Shown here: piece after piece, positions 8,574 through 18,060 of the stretch | Numbering within the stretch: position 1 is the stretch's first letter | How the letters are laid out: each line of letters starts with the position of its first letter | From: Gammaproteobacteria bacterium 42_54_T18 | GTDB taxonomy: Bacteria; Pseudomonadota; Gammaproteobacteria; Pseudomonadales; Ketobacteraceae | Reading direction: 5' to 3' | Assembly: GCA_002163245.1 (NCBI GenBank) | Contig: MAAL01000130.1 | Location: 62,001-126,000, forward strand | Length of the DNA stretch: 64,000 nucleotides | The notes under the pieces: model-generated | The model's database searches: none | What the model was told of the DNA's origin: nothing | The model's input: only the letters and a program-made list of their open reading frames with translations | Translations under genes and position numbers: made by a program

Positions 8574-9467
8574 ATGTACATCAACACTCTGGAGGAATTG
8601 TGCTTTCACCTCAACAATGATCGCCAATTTCTCTCAGGCCAACATCTTTATTTACTGTTTGATAGCAACCTCCACAACGAACTCAGCAGCACCTACTTCC
8701 AGCTAGATGGCACACTTGAGTATTATCCGATTTTTCTAAATACACACCTGGAAGAACACATACACTGCTCTCCATATTTGGTGAAAATATCAGCCGATTC
8801 ACAAAAATTTATTGAATGGTTTTTTACTTACGGAAAACAATGGGGATTTTTTTATTTATCGGAACACTCTTTAGATGAGGCACTTAAACACTGGCAAAGC
8901 ATCATCTTCCCCCAAACAAATGACACAAAAAACAATATAGAAAATCATATATTATTGCGATTTTACGACCCTAAGATATTGCGATCTATACTCTGTGATG
9001 AAGACCAAAAAAAAGCAACCCATGCTCTGGCACCGTGCCAATTTCTGTATTTTCAAAATGAAAATAATCAATGGATCAAACACACTCCCAAAGAAGACTC
9101 AGCCAATGTGACACAGCAGGACCAGGGTTACTCTCTATACATTAAGGCTATCAGCAAACGTTCAGAGTTAATGTTATGGGATAAATCACCTCATCTTATG
9201 GAAAAATTTTCTTCCCTAAATCTTGATACGGCTATAGAGCAAGGGGTTAGCATTGCGCTAAATAGCAATTTCACCCAACAAGATAGTATTCTAGCATTTT
9301 TGAGTTTATGGCTAGAGCGAGGCCCAAAGATACTCGGCTCACAAGAAATACAACGTTACCTCCAAACACCCTCTATCCCCTATGCAGAGAAAATATACCA
9401 CTTAAGAGAAAAGACACCTCAGGAAGACACCTGGAATCAAACGCCTAAACCCCCAATCATTATTTGA
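8574..9467 (+). CDS. DUF4123-family protein (type VI secretion adaptor-like), orphan
   Basis: The 297-aa protein matches the DUF4123 pattern in order: HLYLLFDSN (about 24-32), a CSPYLVKI block (65-72), WGFFYLSEHSLDEALKHWQS (90-109) and the family signature LLRFYDPKILRSIL (127-140). DUF4123 proteins (Tap-1/TEC) bind type VI effectors and load them on VgrG, and are normally encoded between vgrG and an effector. Neither is in this window; the partner gene here is the sigma-like regulator 3 bases upstream. The C-terminal half (about 160-297) is unrecognised. Its 3' end overlaps the TetR gene tail to tail by 31 bases. Family assignment is good, but the role in this setting is open. Confidence 0.7.
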   Translation: MYINTLEELCFHLNNDRQFLSGQHLYLLFDSNLHNELSSTYFQLDGTLEYYPIFLNTHLEEHIHCSPYLVKISADSQKFIEWFFTYGKQWGFFYLSEHSLDEALKHWQSIIFPQTNDTKNNIENHILLRFYDPKILRSILCDEDQKKATHALAPCQFLYFQNENNQWIKHTPKEDSANVTQQDQGYSLYIKAISKRSELMLWDKSPHLMEKFSSLNLDTAIEQGVSIALNSNFTQQDSILAFLSLWLERGPKILGSQEIQRYLQTPSIPYAEKIYHLREKTPQEDTWNQTPKPPIII

Positions 9468-10048
9468 ATAATTTCATCCCGCCAGCGACTTACCAACACC
9501 TCATCACTTCCTTCCATCGATGCAGCTTTAATAGTTTCAAAAATCATAGAGGTAACAATACGCGCTGCAATTTCTTGATCCATATTCTGTCTTAGAAAAC
9601 CTTTATCAACACCATTGCGCATATATTCTTGAATAAATTTCGAGAACAATAAAAATGATGCAGATACATGGTTGGCAGTATCTTTATTACCTTCGGGTGT
9701 CTCATACAATGCTATTCGAGCAATTCGCTGATCTGCTTGAAAAATACTAATAAGCCGATCAGAAATTCTAATAATTTGCTCTTGATACTCATGTAAACTA
9801 TTTGTCTCCGGTGGCTCATCCTGTACCACTGTCGCTAGCTTTTGCAGAATACTATTTACTACCGCATCAAATATTGCCTGCTTATTTTTATAATACCGAT
9901 AAATCGTTCCGTGACCAATTTTTAGTATATTGGCTATATCAGCGATACTCGCCGAATAGTAGCCCTTTTCGGAAAATATGGTAATTGCGGCTTGAAGTAT
10001 TTCCTCCTTACGACGAGCAACTTTTTCAACACTGGCGACATTAACCAT
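9437..10048 (-). CDS. TetR/AcrR-family transcriptional regulator
   Basis: The 203-aa protein has the usual length and the TetR N-terminal helix-turn-helix at about 15-60: KEEILQAAITIFSEKGYYSA, then IADIANILKIGHGTIYRYYK with the NK that follows in the family. The C-terminal ligand/dimer domain is generic helical sequence ending EIIQIMIGGLGV, so the inducer cannot be guessed. The ATG at 10048 is the start. It overlaps the DUF4123 gene at their 3' ends, which prevents an ordinary terminator between them. The next gene on the same strand upstream is a glycosyltransferase, 82 bases away. Confidence 0.9.
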   Translation of the reverse strand: MVNVASVEKVARRKEEILQAAITIFSEKGYYSASIADIANILKIGHGTIYRYYKNKQAIFDAVVNSILQKLATVVQDEPPETNSLHEYQEQIIRISDRLISIFQADQRIARIALYETPEGNKDTANHVSASFLLFSKFIQEYMRNGVDKGFLRQNMDQEIAARIVTSMIFETIKAASMEGSDEVLVSRWRDEIIQIMIGGLGV

Positions 10049-10130
10049 AACAACAAAAATCCTGGAACAGAATGAGGCGTCATTTTTGATGATGCACTTG
10101 TAAATGTCAAAGGAATATCACACCGGCTCT

Positions 10131-11084
10131 TTATCGATAAAACAGATACTTAAGACCACCCCACGCATTATCTCCCGTATATTCCCCAAAAGGTGGCTCA
10201 ACAATCGCGCCTAAGCACTTACCCGCCTGCATTTCCAGTGTTGTCAGCCATAAATGGCCAGAACTCGCAATTCTCGAAGCCTGATCTTTATGTCGCTGTA
10301 AGAAATTCACTTTTGCTACCAGCTCCTCTTTAGAATCAACAAGCGCTACATTCTCCATGTCCACCAAACCGATATCCGCACACTCATCTTTGTCAGCAGG
10401 CCAAAGTAACACAACACAACCCGCAGCAAAGGCCTCCAACGTCTGCCGCCTCACTCCGCCAAAGGGCGAATCGCAAACGAAACACATTAGACTACTATCC
10501 AGCACCCCTGATATCTCAGGCATACCTGCATCACTGCCTACTATATGGATTTTTAGCTCTCGCCGAACTTCATAAAGCATTTCTCTGTACTGCTTATATT
10601 CTGGCAATTCTGGATCGCCTAAGAAACACACACCATTGGTTTTCGGTGCAACTTCTTCCTCGACAGCAAATGGCTCTACAAAAGAAGGCAGCCACAATAC
10701 GTCCACCCCTTGTTTTTTAAGCCAACGTTGACGCTTTTGACCACATACCACAAAACGCGCCCACGGGAGTGCCTTACATAACTTAACGTGACGATGTAAT
10801 GCCTCTCCCTCAATTGACGCAAGTTCATGCAATATCGGGTCAAACACTATTAATTTCGATAACTTTCGTAAAGCAGAGATCTGAGAATAAAGACGCTTAA
10901 ACGGCAACCACACTAACACACGATCAAACTCCGTGATCGGCAACCCATCTATAACTGATGACAATTGCCCCTGACGAGCTCCGTTTAGCCATTCAGTATG
11001 TAACTCATGATGCCCTTCTAAGTGCTGGAAAACAGCACCAATATGCTGCTTTGACGCACCAGAAGCAAGCAACAACAATTTCAA
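10131..11084 (-). CDS. Glycosyltransferase-like protein (GT-B fold, CgeB-like)
   Basis: The 317-aa protein starts at a TTG (11084) giving MKLLLLASGASKQHIGAVFQ. It resembles single-chain GT-B enzymes of the CgeB/Glyco_trans_1_2 type. The C-terminal half has GVCFLGDPELPEYKQYREML (near 150), a beta-alpha pattern ending in IHIVGSDAG, and the donor-site motif RRQTLEAFAAGCVVLLWP at about 218-235. No membrane segment or signal peptide is present, so it is probably cytosolic. The sugar donor and acceptor are unknown, and no polysaccharide gene cluster surrounds it. The TTG start is supported by the absence of an in-frame upstream alternative and by a TAGG element before it. Confidence 0.65.
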   Translation of the reverse strand: MKLLLLASGASKQHIGAVFQHLEGHHELHTEWLNGARQGQLSSVIDGLPITEFDRVLVWLPFKRLYSQISALRKLSKLIVFDPILHELASIEGEALHRHVKLCKALPWARFVVCGQKRQRWLKKQGVDVLWLPSFVEPFAVEEEVAPKTNGVCFLGDPELPEYKQYREMLYEVRRELKIHIVGSDAGMPEISGVLDSSLMCFVCDSPFGGVRRQTLEAFAAGCVVLLWPADKDECADIGLVDMENVALVDSKEELVAKVNFLQRHKDQASRIASSGHLWLTTLEMQAGKCLGAIVEPPFGEYTGDNAWGGLKYLFYR

Positions 11085-11178
11085 CGCCTACAACCCCCAA
11101 TAACCATTAATAATAACCATTAATATAGATAACTACGTTAAAAGCATAGATGCCCCCGTGCAGTTCGCAACAGGAAAC

Positions 11179-13728
11179 CTAGAATTCTAGCTCTACCCGG
11201 GGGTGCCCCTCACCCACCTTAGCGCGACAAAAAAGAATCCGCTCTGGGGCTATACCATGATCAGACACTAACCTTGTTTTGATTTTAACCAATCGAGATG
11301 CCGCCAAAGCTTTGAGATCGTCATTTATTGTTAGCTTAATTTTTTTCGAAGGATCATCCTTAGTAGCGTCATCTTCCACTGTAACAATAGGGCACATCGT
11401 GACAGAGTTACCCGGCAACTTATTTAATAACACAGCAAGCTTAGGCAAGTACAACAGGCCTTCCTCTACAATATCGCTGCTCCCCGCAACAAACTCTAAA
11501 GGGGCGAGCTCTACCTTCATTACCATTTCCCCTACCACTTCCCCCACCAGCAAGATCGCACCATAAGGCTGTATCGCATATTTCAAATAACTCAACGACC
11601 CTTTCTTAATAGCTTGTACCAATGCAAGTTGAACAACGTAGGCTACATTCACACTAGGGTCATTCAAATCCCCTTCCAGCGGTACTGATAGCTCAATATT
11701 TCCATCGGAATTTTTTAGTAAACCAAGAGAGATACCGATAGGCATTGAAAATTGCTTCGACACATTTGCAATTAGTTCTTCATTCACAGGTGTTAGTACT
11801 AGCTGCCTTAACAATACATCATTACTAACCCGCATCTGACCATTAGCAAGGGCTACTGCAGTATCTAAATTAAACTGACCACTGCCAATGGCATAGCCTA
11901 TTGCTTCTTCGGAATACGGGGATACTTTTGTTAACTCAACACCTTTTAGTACGAGATTCAACTTTCCCTCAATTTTCTCTTGTAATGGCGTTAATGCGCC
12001 CTTTAAAGCAACGGTTGAAAACTCACCCACACGTAAAGCCACGTCCACGGGTGTCAATACATGCGTTTCTTTGCTGCTTAAAGATCCAATCACTATTGAA
12101 TCAATATACAGAGTTTCGCTGTAGTGTGGAGTAACAGAATGATCAGAGAATTGAATACTATTCTCTCCGGAAAAACGAAATTCTTTTAATGCAAACTGAA
12201 CAACAGACTCTTCCTCCCCCTCTTCAAGACCTACAACATGCTCTTTTGAATCTGGTGATGTGTTTTTCTGCACATTTTGTTCAGCCTCACCGGCAACATC
12301 TTTAGCAACACCGTCCTCGGTCTCTGAACCAACATCTAATCGACGTTTAACCGTTTCAATATAGGCATTAATAACATCTAGCTCTCCGTTTTCTAAAACG
12401 TCAATGTTGGCAACTAACCCATTTAAAGCAATACTATCGATGACAATATCATTTTTCTGTTTGAATTTTATCTGACGAACTGCAATATCACTTAGTGACA
12501 ACACAGGGGGCGACTTAGAAGAAAGTACTGATAGCTGCTGTATATTAATCTGCCCTAAACCAATTTCATCTAGACCTGCAACTAACACCTCATCCATAGC
12601 AAAACGCTGTAGTGCAACAGGGTTTACCGATTCCTTATGATCAACTGCTTCTAACTCCGACACCAACAAAGCTCCCGATGCTTGTATGCTATTTTCCACA
12701 TTCCCCACATCAATGCTAACAGCTCCTTGCCATGTTACACCTTGATGCCTCACACCCATTTCAAATGCAGGAAAATCAGCACTTAACGCTCTGCTTGCAA
12801 GCCTACCATCCGTTTTAATCAATGGATCTGCATCTACTGGTAATTCTAAGCGAACCTCTCCTTCCCAGCCTATATGCGAAGCCTTTAAAACAACATCCTC
12901 ACGAACTAAACTACCAACTTCAATATCCAGCATGCCTTGCTGAGAGACCTCTACAGCCCCCTCTTTAGTCAGCACAATACGCAAATCAGTATCGAGCGAA
13001 ACATTCACATCGTAGGATTTCACGTAATCTTTCAAAAATGGCGTTAACGGAGAGAGGCTTAGCGCATCAATTTTTACGTGTGTTTTATATTCAGGTATTT
13101 CAGCAAATGGTTGTACATTTCCATTAACATTCAACGGTGCTCCATTAACTTCTCCTTCCAACAACAACGCACTCATATCACCAGGCGTCCAGCTATGAAG
13201 CTCCGATACGTCCAGTTTCGTGACCTGTACATTTGACACTACACCTTTTACATCAACGTCAAGCACAACATCCCGCAAGACAACGTTATTCAAGCCAATA
13301 CCCCAAGCTACAGATTTGTCATCCTCCAGGGGCATTTCATCTCCTCCCGACTCTGAAACAGGGATAGGAACAACAACATGCAATTCGCCTTGCTTTTCAC
13401 GTATGTTTAAGCGCACCTCTTCCAACCGAACTGCTTCCAATAAAAAGCGTTTTTCAAATAACGGTAAATACGCAATATCCACTTGAAGATAAGACAACTT
13501 CAAATCAGGATTCTCTTCCTCCCCAACCTGCAGCCCTTTAATGACCAACTCCCCAGTAAATAAATTGAGATCAACATCTTCAATGACAACGTCTGTAGCA
13601 CCTGCTTTTTTTAACCCATAAATCGCGCCATATTTCACTGCAAAAGGCAGGGCTATTAGCACAACGACAATAAAAACGACGGCAATACTCAAGCGCTTCA
13701 AAGTGCGGGGTCTTTCGGGTTGACTCAT
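11179..13728 (-). CDS. DUF748/AsmA-like envelope protein
   Basis: The 849-aa protein has one N-terminal membrane segment (LSIAVVFIVVVLIALPFAV, about 13-31) followed by a long beta-rich periplasmic part. YGAIYGLKKAGATDVVIEDV, LNLFTGELVIKGLQV and the later repeated LxGxLxxL patterns are typical of DUF748/AsmA-type bridge-like proteins, which are implicated in outer-membrane assembly and lipid transport. An acidic, low-complexity insert lies at about 455-500 (EEGEEES). The C-terminus (LAPLEFVAGSSDIVEEGLLY, later ALAASRLVKIKTRLV) has an OmpA-like pattern seen in some DUF748 proteins. The lipid-transport function is inferred from the family only. Confidence 0.75.
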   Translation of the reverse strand: MSQPERPRTLKRLSIAVVFIVVVLIALPFAVKYGAIYGLKKAGATDVVIEDVDLNLFTGELVIKGLQVGEEENPDLKLSYLQVDIAYLPLFEKRFLLEAVRLEEVRLNIREKQGELHVVVPIPVSESGGDEMPLEDDKSVAWGIGLNNVVLRDVVLDVDVKGVVSNVQVTKLDVSELHSWTPGDMSALLLEGEVNGAPLNVNGNVQPFAEIPEYKTHVKIDALSLSPLTPFLKDYVKSYDVNVSLDTDLRIVLTKEGAVEVSQQGMLDIEVGSLVREDVVLKASHIGWEGEVRLELPVDADPLIKTDGRLASRALSADFPAFEMGVRHQGVTWQGAVSIDVGNVENSIQASGALLVSELEAVDHKESVNPVALQRFAMDEVLVAGLDEIGLGQINIQQLSVLSSKSPPVLSLSDIAVRQIKFKQKNDIVIDSIALNGLVANIDVLENGELDVINAYIETVKRRLDVGSETEDGVAKDVAGEAEQNVQKNTSPDSKEHVVGLEEGEEESVVQFALKEFRFSGENSIQFSDHSVTPHYSETLYIDSIVIGSLSSKETHVLTPVDVALRVGEFSTVALKGALTPLQEKIEGKLNLVLKGVELTKVSPYSEEAIGYAIGSGQFNLDTAVALANGQMRVSNDVLLRQLVLTPVNEELIANVSKQFSMPIGISLGLLKNSDGNIELSVPLEGDLNDPSVNVAYVVQLALVQAIKKGSLSYLKYAIQPYGAILLVGEVVGEMVMKVELAPLEFVAGSSDIVEEGLLYLPKLAVLLNKLPGNSVTMCPIVTVEDDATKDDPSKKIKLTINDDLKALAASRLVKIKTRLVSDHGIAPERILFCRAKVGEGHPRVELEF

Positions 13729-14007
13729 TCGATTCTAACTCACAGTAACGGGTAAATTCTCAGTGTCAGCTAGGATACCTGTTCGATTGATAAAAAAGAA
13801 GATAGGCCCAACAGACGTTCATTTCAGCGGAACGACCACTGTTTATAACGCAATTCTGGGTATAGTTTTCAACGCAATTGTAAAATTGAAGTATTACTAA
13901 TAGAACAGTGATTTCCATCAAATCCTTAAAATCATACTTGACTCCAGCCCAATAAAACGTCATTTTTGACACGTTAATGGTAATATTCGCCAGACTTGAG
14001 AGGTTTT

Positions 14008-15009
14008 ATGACGTATACAGTGGCTGTTTTCGCCTATGATGGTTGTTTCATATCCGGCATCGCCGGTCCTCTTGACGTGTTTAACATCGCCAATACACAC
14101 AACAATGTGTTAAAAGGCCGAGATGCTGAACCACTCTTTAGCTGGAAGCTATACTCACAAGATGGAAAACCCGTAAAAACATCAACGGGTTTGTTAATCC
14201 CTGTTGAAGGCAATATGCACGATGTTCATGGTAGTGATATTTGCGTCATCCCAGGCGTTGACCATATTTATGGTAGCGAAGTAGTGGAATGCGCACGAAA
14301 GCTCAATGAAAGCATCGGTGACTGGCTTCGACAATTACATCAAGAAAACACCACACTAGCTGCCAACTGTAGCGGTGCGTTCATTCTTGCCCAAGCTGGC
14401 TTGCTTGATAAAAAAGAAGCCACAACCAGCTGGTGGCTAGCACATCACTTTAAAAACAACTACCCGTTAGTAAAGCTCAAACTGAATAAACTCGTCACAG
14501 AAGACGACAACATATTTTGTTCTGGTGCCGTCACCTCTTATCTTCATCAATGCATCAGTGTTATCGAAAAGTTCACTGGGCAAGAAATTGCCAACATGTG
14601 CGCAAAGACTCTGCTGCTACATACTCGAGAAGCATCTCAAGCCCCCTACATTCCATTAAGCACCCGAGTAGACAAATTAGACGATGTTGTCCACCAGGCC
14701 ATCGTCTGGATGACTGACAACCTCAATCAAGATATAAACCTCGATCAACTCGCATCACATTTGGCAGTAAGCCCAAGAACCTTTATTCGCCGATTTAATA
14801 GCTCCACCGGAAAACCACCCAAGCAATATTTACAAAAGCTTCGTATTAACGAAGCCAAACGTTTATTGGAAAACTCAGACCTTAGCATTGACGATATCAC
14901 CAATCGGGTTGGTTACGCCGATGTCAGCTCATTTAGGCGCTTATTCAAACGGGAAGTTGACCTATCACCTACTGAATATCGAAAACACTTTTCTAGTATG
15001 GAGTATTGA
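14008..15009 (+). CDS. GlxA-type AraC regulator with DJ-1/PfpI domain
   Basis: The ATG at 14008 is chosen because GAGAGG lies 5 bases before it; the frame also offers TTG at 13996. The 333-aa product has an N-terminal DJ-1/PfpI (class I glutamine amidotransferase-like) domain: VAVFAYDGCFISGIAGPLDV at the start and the elbow AANCSGAFILAQAGLL near 125 carrying the cysteine. The C-terminal AraC helix-turn-helix covers about 230-330 (LASHLAVSPRTFIRRFNSST, then DDITNRVGYADVSSFRRLFK). Such proteins regulate catabolism of small nitrogen or amide compounds, with the PfpI domain probably binding the ligand. The target is not evident here. It ends 3 bases from the convergent GGDEF-EAL gene. Confidence 0.88.
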   Translation: MTYTVAVFAYDGCFISGIAGPLDVFNIANTHNNVLKGRDAEPLFSWKLYSQDGKPVKTSTGLLIPVEGNMHDVHGSDICVIPGVDHIYGSEVVECARKLNESIGDWLRQLHQENTTLAANCSGAFILAQAGLLDKKEATTSWWLAHHFKNNYPLVKLKLNKLVTEDDNIFCSGAVTSYLHQCISVIEKFTGQEIANMCAKTLLLHTREASQAPYIPLSTRVDKLDDVVHQAIVWMTDNLNQDINLDQLASHLAVSPRTFIRRFNSSTGKPPKQYLQKLRINEAKRLLENSDLSIDDITNRVGYADVSSFRRLFKREVDLSPTEYRKHFSSMEY

Positions 15010-15012
15010 TAT

Positions 15013-16899
15013 TTAATCCACGTAAGGGGCTATGGCCTCTTTCGCAGGTAACGGTTTTCCAAAGTAATACCCTTGAACCATATCGCACCCTTGGCTAGAT
15101 AAGAAGTCTCGTTGCTCTGGTGTTTCTACACCTTCCGCAACAATACGCATATCAAGATTGTGGCCTAGAGTAATAATAGATGATGCTATAGCACGATCAT
15201 CTTTTGATTCGGTTACATCTTTCACAAACGTTCTGTCAATTTTAAGGATATCGATGGGTAATGTTTTAAGATAATTCAACGACGAATACCCAGTCCCAAA
15301 ATCATCCATACTGATCGATATGCCTTTCTCTCGTAATCTCGACAATATTTCTATTGAACCATGAACATTTTGCATGACCATGCTTTCTGTAATCTCTAAC
15401 GCTACATTGTGAAACCCTATACCTGAATCTCGAATTGCAGAAAGAATCATCTCAAAGATATTTGCTTGTTGAAACTGTTTTGCCGACAGATTGATAGCAA
15501 CTTTAATATCAGGAAACCCCATATCAATCCACACCCTAGCTTGCTGGCATGCGGCATTTAACACCCACTCTCCAAGCGGTAAAATCATACCTGTTGATTC
15601 AGCTACGGGAATAAAAGTATCAGGACCAATAAACCCTTGATCCTTAGTTTTCCAACGCAACAACGCCTCAAAGCCATTCAAGGATTCGCTTTCAACACCA
15701 TTACCCATGATTAATACGGGTTGATAATATAATTCAAATTCTTCATTTTTAACCGCATTACGCAATAGCGTTTCCAGTGACAGGCGGTGTTTGGCAAGAC
15801 GCTCAAGAGATGATGTAAAAAAGTGATAATTGTTTCGCCCCTGATCCTTCGCTTTATACATTGCAATATCAGCATTTCTTAATAGCAGCTCTTCCGTCTG
15901 CCCATCACCGGGATACACTGAAACCCCAATACTTGTTGTTATATACAGTTCCTGCCCATCTAATACAAACGGAGCACGAAAAACATCAATCACTCGTTCA
16001 GCCAAGCGAACAACATCCGCATGACCCTCAATATCCTCCAACAATACCGTAAACTCATCCCCTCCCACACGCCCTACGGTATCATCATCGCGTAGTACAT
16101 CCGACAGTCGCTTGGCGACCTGCACCAACAATTCATCCCCTACCATATGACCCAGACTGTCATTAATGGTTTTAAAACCATCTAAATCCAAATAAAAAAC
16201 AGACAATTTTCCATCCGTCCGCAATATTTTTCGTAACGCGTGAGAAAGACGATCACCAAATAACGTTCGATTTGGTAAATTGGTCAGTGCATCGTGATGT
16301 GCTTGAAAACGAATAACTTCTTCCTGTTTTTTCGCCTCAGTAATATCTCTAAATCGCCACACCATTCCCGCATCGACATGATGTGTAACGTAACTTTCAA
16401 TGATCCGTCCGTCTTTTAGTATGTACTCTTTTAGCGCCGCACACGAAGGAGCCTCAACCTCTCTGAGGTGCTCCAACAAGAGAGAGGGCTGCTTCAGTTG
16501 CACACGAACAATTTCATAGATGTCGCGACCGGAGCTACTATTAATCCACTCTCGATTTAGATTCCACATGTTGATAAAATTATCGTTAGAAACCACAGGT
16601 TTATTGTCATTGCCAATAACCAACACACCCTCTTGAGACGTCTCTAGTGTTGCGCTAATGAGTGAAACCGTTTGTTTTAGCTCTTTTTCAATACCTTCTA
16701 GTTGAGAAATACGTCTTTCAGCGTCTTGATCCGAACACTGAGTCTCATTTGCTTTCTCATCAAGGGCCAACCGTAAGGATTCTAATTCGGTTTCTAATGA
16801 CTGGTAGTCATGGCTTAATGCTGATAGAAAATCTGCAAGTTCATCCGTTTTAATATCTGACAGGTAGTGACTAATTTTCTCAGACAACCGTTGATGCAT
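15013..16899 (-). CDS. PAS-GGDEF-EAL cyclic-di-GMP enzyme
   Basis: The ATG at 16899 is selected because GGAGGT precedes it at ideal spacing; the frame extends to 16947. The 628-aa protein starts with a coiled coil (LSALSHDYQSLETELESLRL), then a PAS domain, GGDEF and EAL. The cyclase motif GGDEF is intact and RDDD five residues before it is an inhibitory I-site. The EAL side is also complete: GFEALLRWK, AINLSAKQF, EITES, DDFGTGYSSL, KIDRTFV, AEGVE and QGYYFGKPLP. The protein could therefore make or degrade cyclic-di-GMP. No membrane segment is present, so the signal is probably cytosolic and read by PAS. Confidence 0.92.
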   Translation of the reverse strand: MHQRLSEKISHYLSDIKTDELADFLSALSHDYQSLETELESLRLALDEKANETQCSDQDAERRISQLEGIEKELKQTVSLISATLETSQEGVLVIGNDNKPVVSNDNFINMWNLNREWINSSSGRDIYEIVRVQLKQPSLLLEHLREVEAPSCAALKEYILKDGRIIESYVTHHVDAGMVWRFRDITEAKKQEEVIRFQAHHDALTNLPNRTLFGDRLSHALRKILRTDGKLSVFYLDLDGFKTINDSLGHMVGDELLVQVAKRLSDVLRDDDTVGRVGGDEFTVLLEDIEGHADVVRLAERVIDVFRAPFVLDGQELYITTSIGVSVYPGDGQTEELLLRNADIAMYKAKDQGRNNYHFFTSSLERLAKHRLSLETLLRNAVKNEEFELYYQPVLIMGNGVESESLNGFEALLRWKTKDQGFIGPDTFIPVAESTGMILPLGEWVLNAACQQARVWIDMGFPDIKVAINLSAKQFQQANIFEMILSAIRDSGIGFHNVALEITESMVMQNVHGSIEILSRLREKGISISMDDFGTGYSSLNYLKTLPIDILKIDRTFVKDVTESKDDRAIASSIITLGHNLDMRIVAEGVETPEQRDFLSSQGCDMVQGYYFGKPLPAKEAIAPYVD

Positions 16900-17125
16900 T
16901 ACGTACCTCCCGTTTAGAAAACAAAACATAGGAAAAACCCAGATCACAGACGAGGGAACCTAATTTAAGAGTAGACGACGAACAGGCTATAAACAGTATC
17001 ACGAAACAACAACACTTAGTCGATAATGAAATAACCAGGACCTCTATTATAGCGTGATAGCCTATCCCACGCTGTTATCGCTCTTTTGCTTGCGTTCGTC
17101 AGGGTAGAGAGCTAAACCATTAGAT

Positions 17126-18037
17126 ATGGATGATTCAACACAACACAATATTGCAATACTCTTTGCGGATGTTGCAGGCAGCACACAGCTTTATGACACG
17201 CTAGGCGACGTGCGCGCAGAGTTTCAAATATCTGGTTGTTTATCCACAATGATTGCCGTTGTTAAAGGCAATCAGGGGCATATGGTAAAAAATATTGGTG
17301 ATGAGATACTGTGTCATTTTCCAAATGCCAATCTAGCTGCCAGTGCAGCTTGCACAATACAGGAAACTCTCGCGGATAAAAGTAGTGATCTAAAGGTAAA
17401 AATAGGCATCAATTTTGGCCCCACCATCTTAAAACAAGGAGATGTTTTTGGGGATACCGTTAATGTTGCTGCCAGAATGGTGGGGCTTGCAAAACAAGAA
17501 CAAATCATTGTAACAGGATCCTTTTATGATTCACTGGTCAATCCAGACAATTTCAACCAACGTAAACTTGATCCTCTAAAGGTCAAGGGGAAAAACCAAC
17601 TCATTGATATTCATGAAATATTATGGAAGGGTGACGATACAGAATTAACCTGTTTCATCTCAGCAAAATCCATATTAGAAACAAAAAAAGAGTGGTCAGT
17701 TCAGTTAAAATACAATGGCATAAACTGCATTATAAATAGATCTCACCCTACCGTCTCTCTTGGACGCGGTAACCAATGCGATACCGTCATACACAGCCAG
17801 CAGGCCTCTCGCCAACATGCAGTCATTATATCTCGCTGGGGAAAAGCGGTTTTACAAGATAAAAGCACCAATGGTACATTTGTCACACTCAATGCAAACA
17901 ACATGCCTAACAGCAAATCTAGCAACGAGGTCTTTGTACATATGGAAGAATTTGCGTTGCCAGAAACTGGCATCATCAGTTTAGGCGCTCCGGCAAAAGA
18001 TAACCCCAATGATTTAATTTATTTCCAATACCTGTAA
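17126..18037 (+). CDS. Class III adenylate cyclase fused to an FHA domain
   Basis: The 303-aa protein has a class III nucleotide cyclase domain at about 8-165. The two metal aspartates (D15 in FADVAGST, D59 in NIGDE), substrate-recognition K55 and D110 (VFGDTVN), and the transition-state pair N113/R117 (NVAAR) are all visible, so it should be active; K plus D predicts ATP rather than GTP. A C-terminal FHA domain covers about 192-300, with SLGRGN, SRQH (228-231) and STNGTF (247-252), the residues that read phosphothreonine. This suggests that a Ser/Thr kinase controls cAMP output or location. No such kinase is in the window. It converges on the next GGDEF-EAL gene. Confidence 0.9.
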   Translation: MDDSTQHNIAILFADVAGSTQLYDTLGDVRAEFQISGCLSTMIAVVKGNQGHMVKNIGDEILCHFPNANLAASAACTIQETLADKSSDLKVKIGINFGPTILKQGDVFGDTVNVAARMVGLAKQEQIIVTGSFYDSLVNPDNFNQRKLDPLKVKGKNQLIDIHEILWKGDDTELTCFISAKSILETKKEWSVQLKYNGINCIINRSHPTVSLGRGNQCDTVIHSQQASRQHAVIISRWGKAVLQDKSTNGTFVTLNANNMPNSKSSNEVFVHMEEFALPETGIISLGAPAKDNPNDLIYFQYL

Positions 18038-18060
18038 AAACAAAAACACTCTACTCACAT

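Noticed and set aside
13766-13972. 68-codon minus-strand frame before the GlxA-type regulator
   Set aside because: No ribosome site, no known domain, and it fills a region expected to hold the promoters of two divergent genes.
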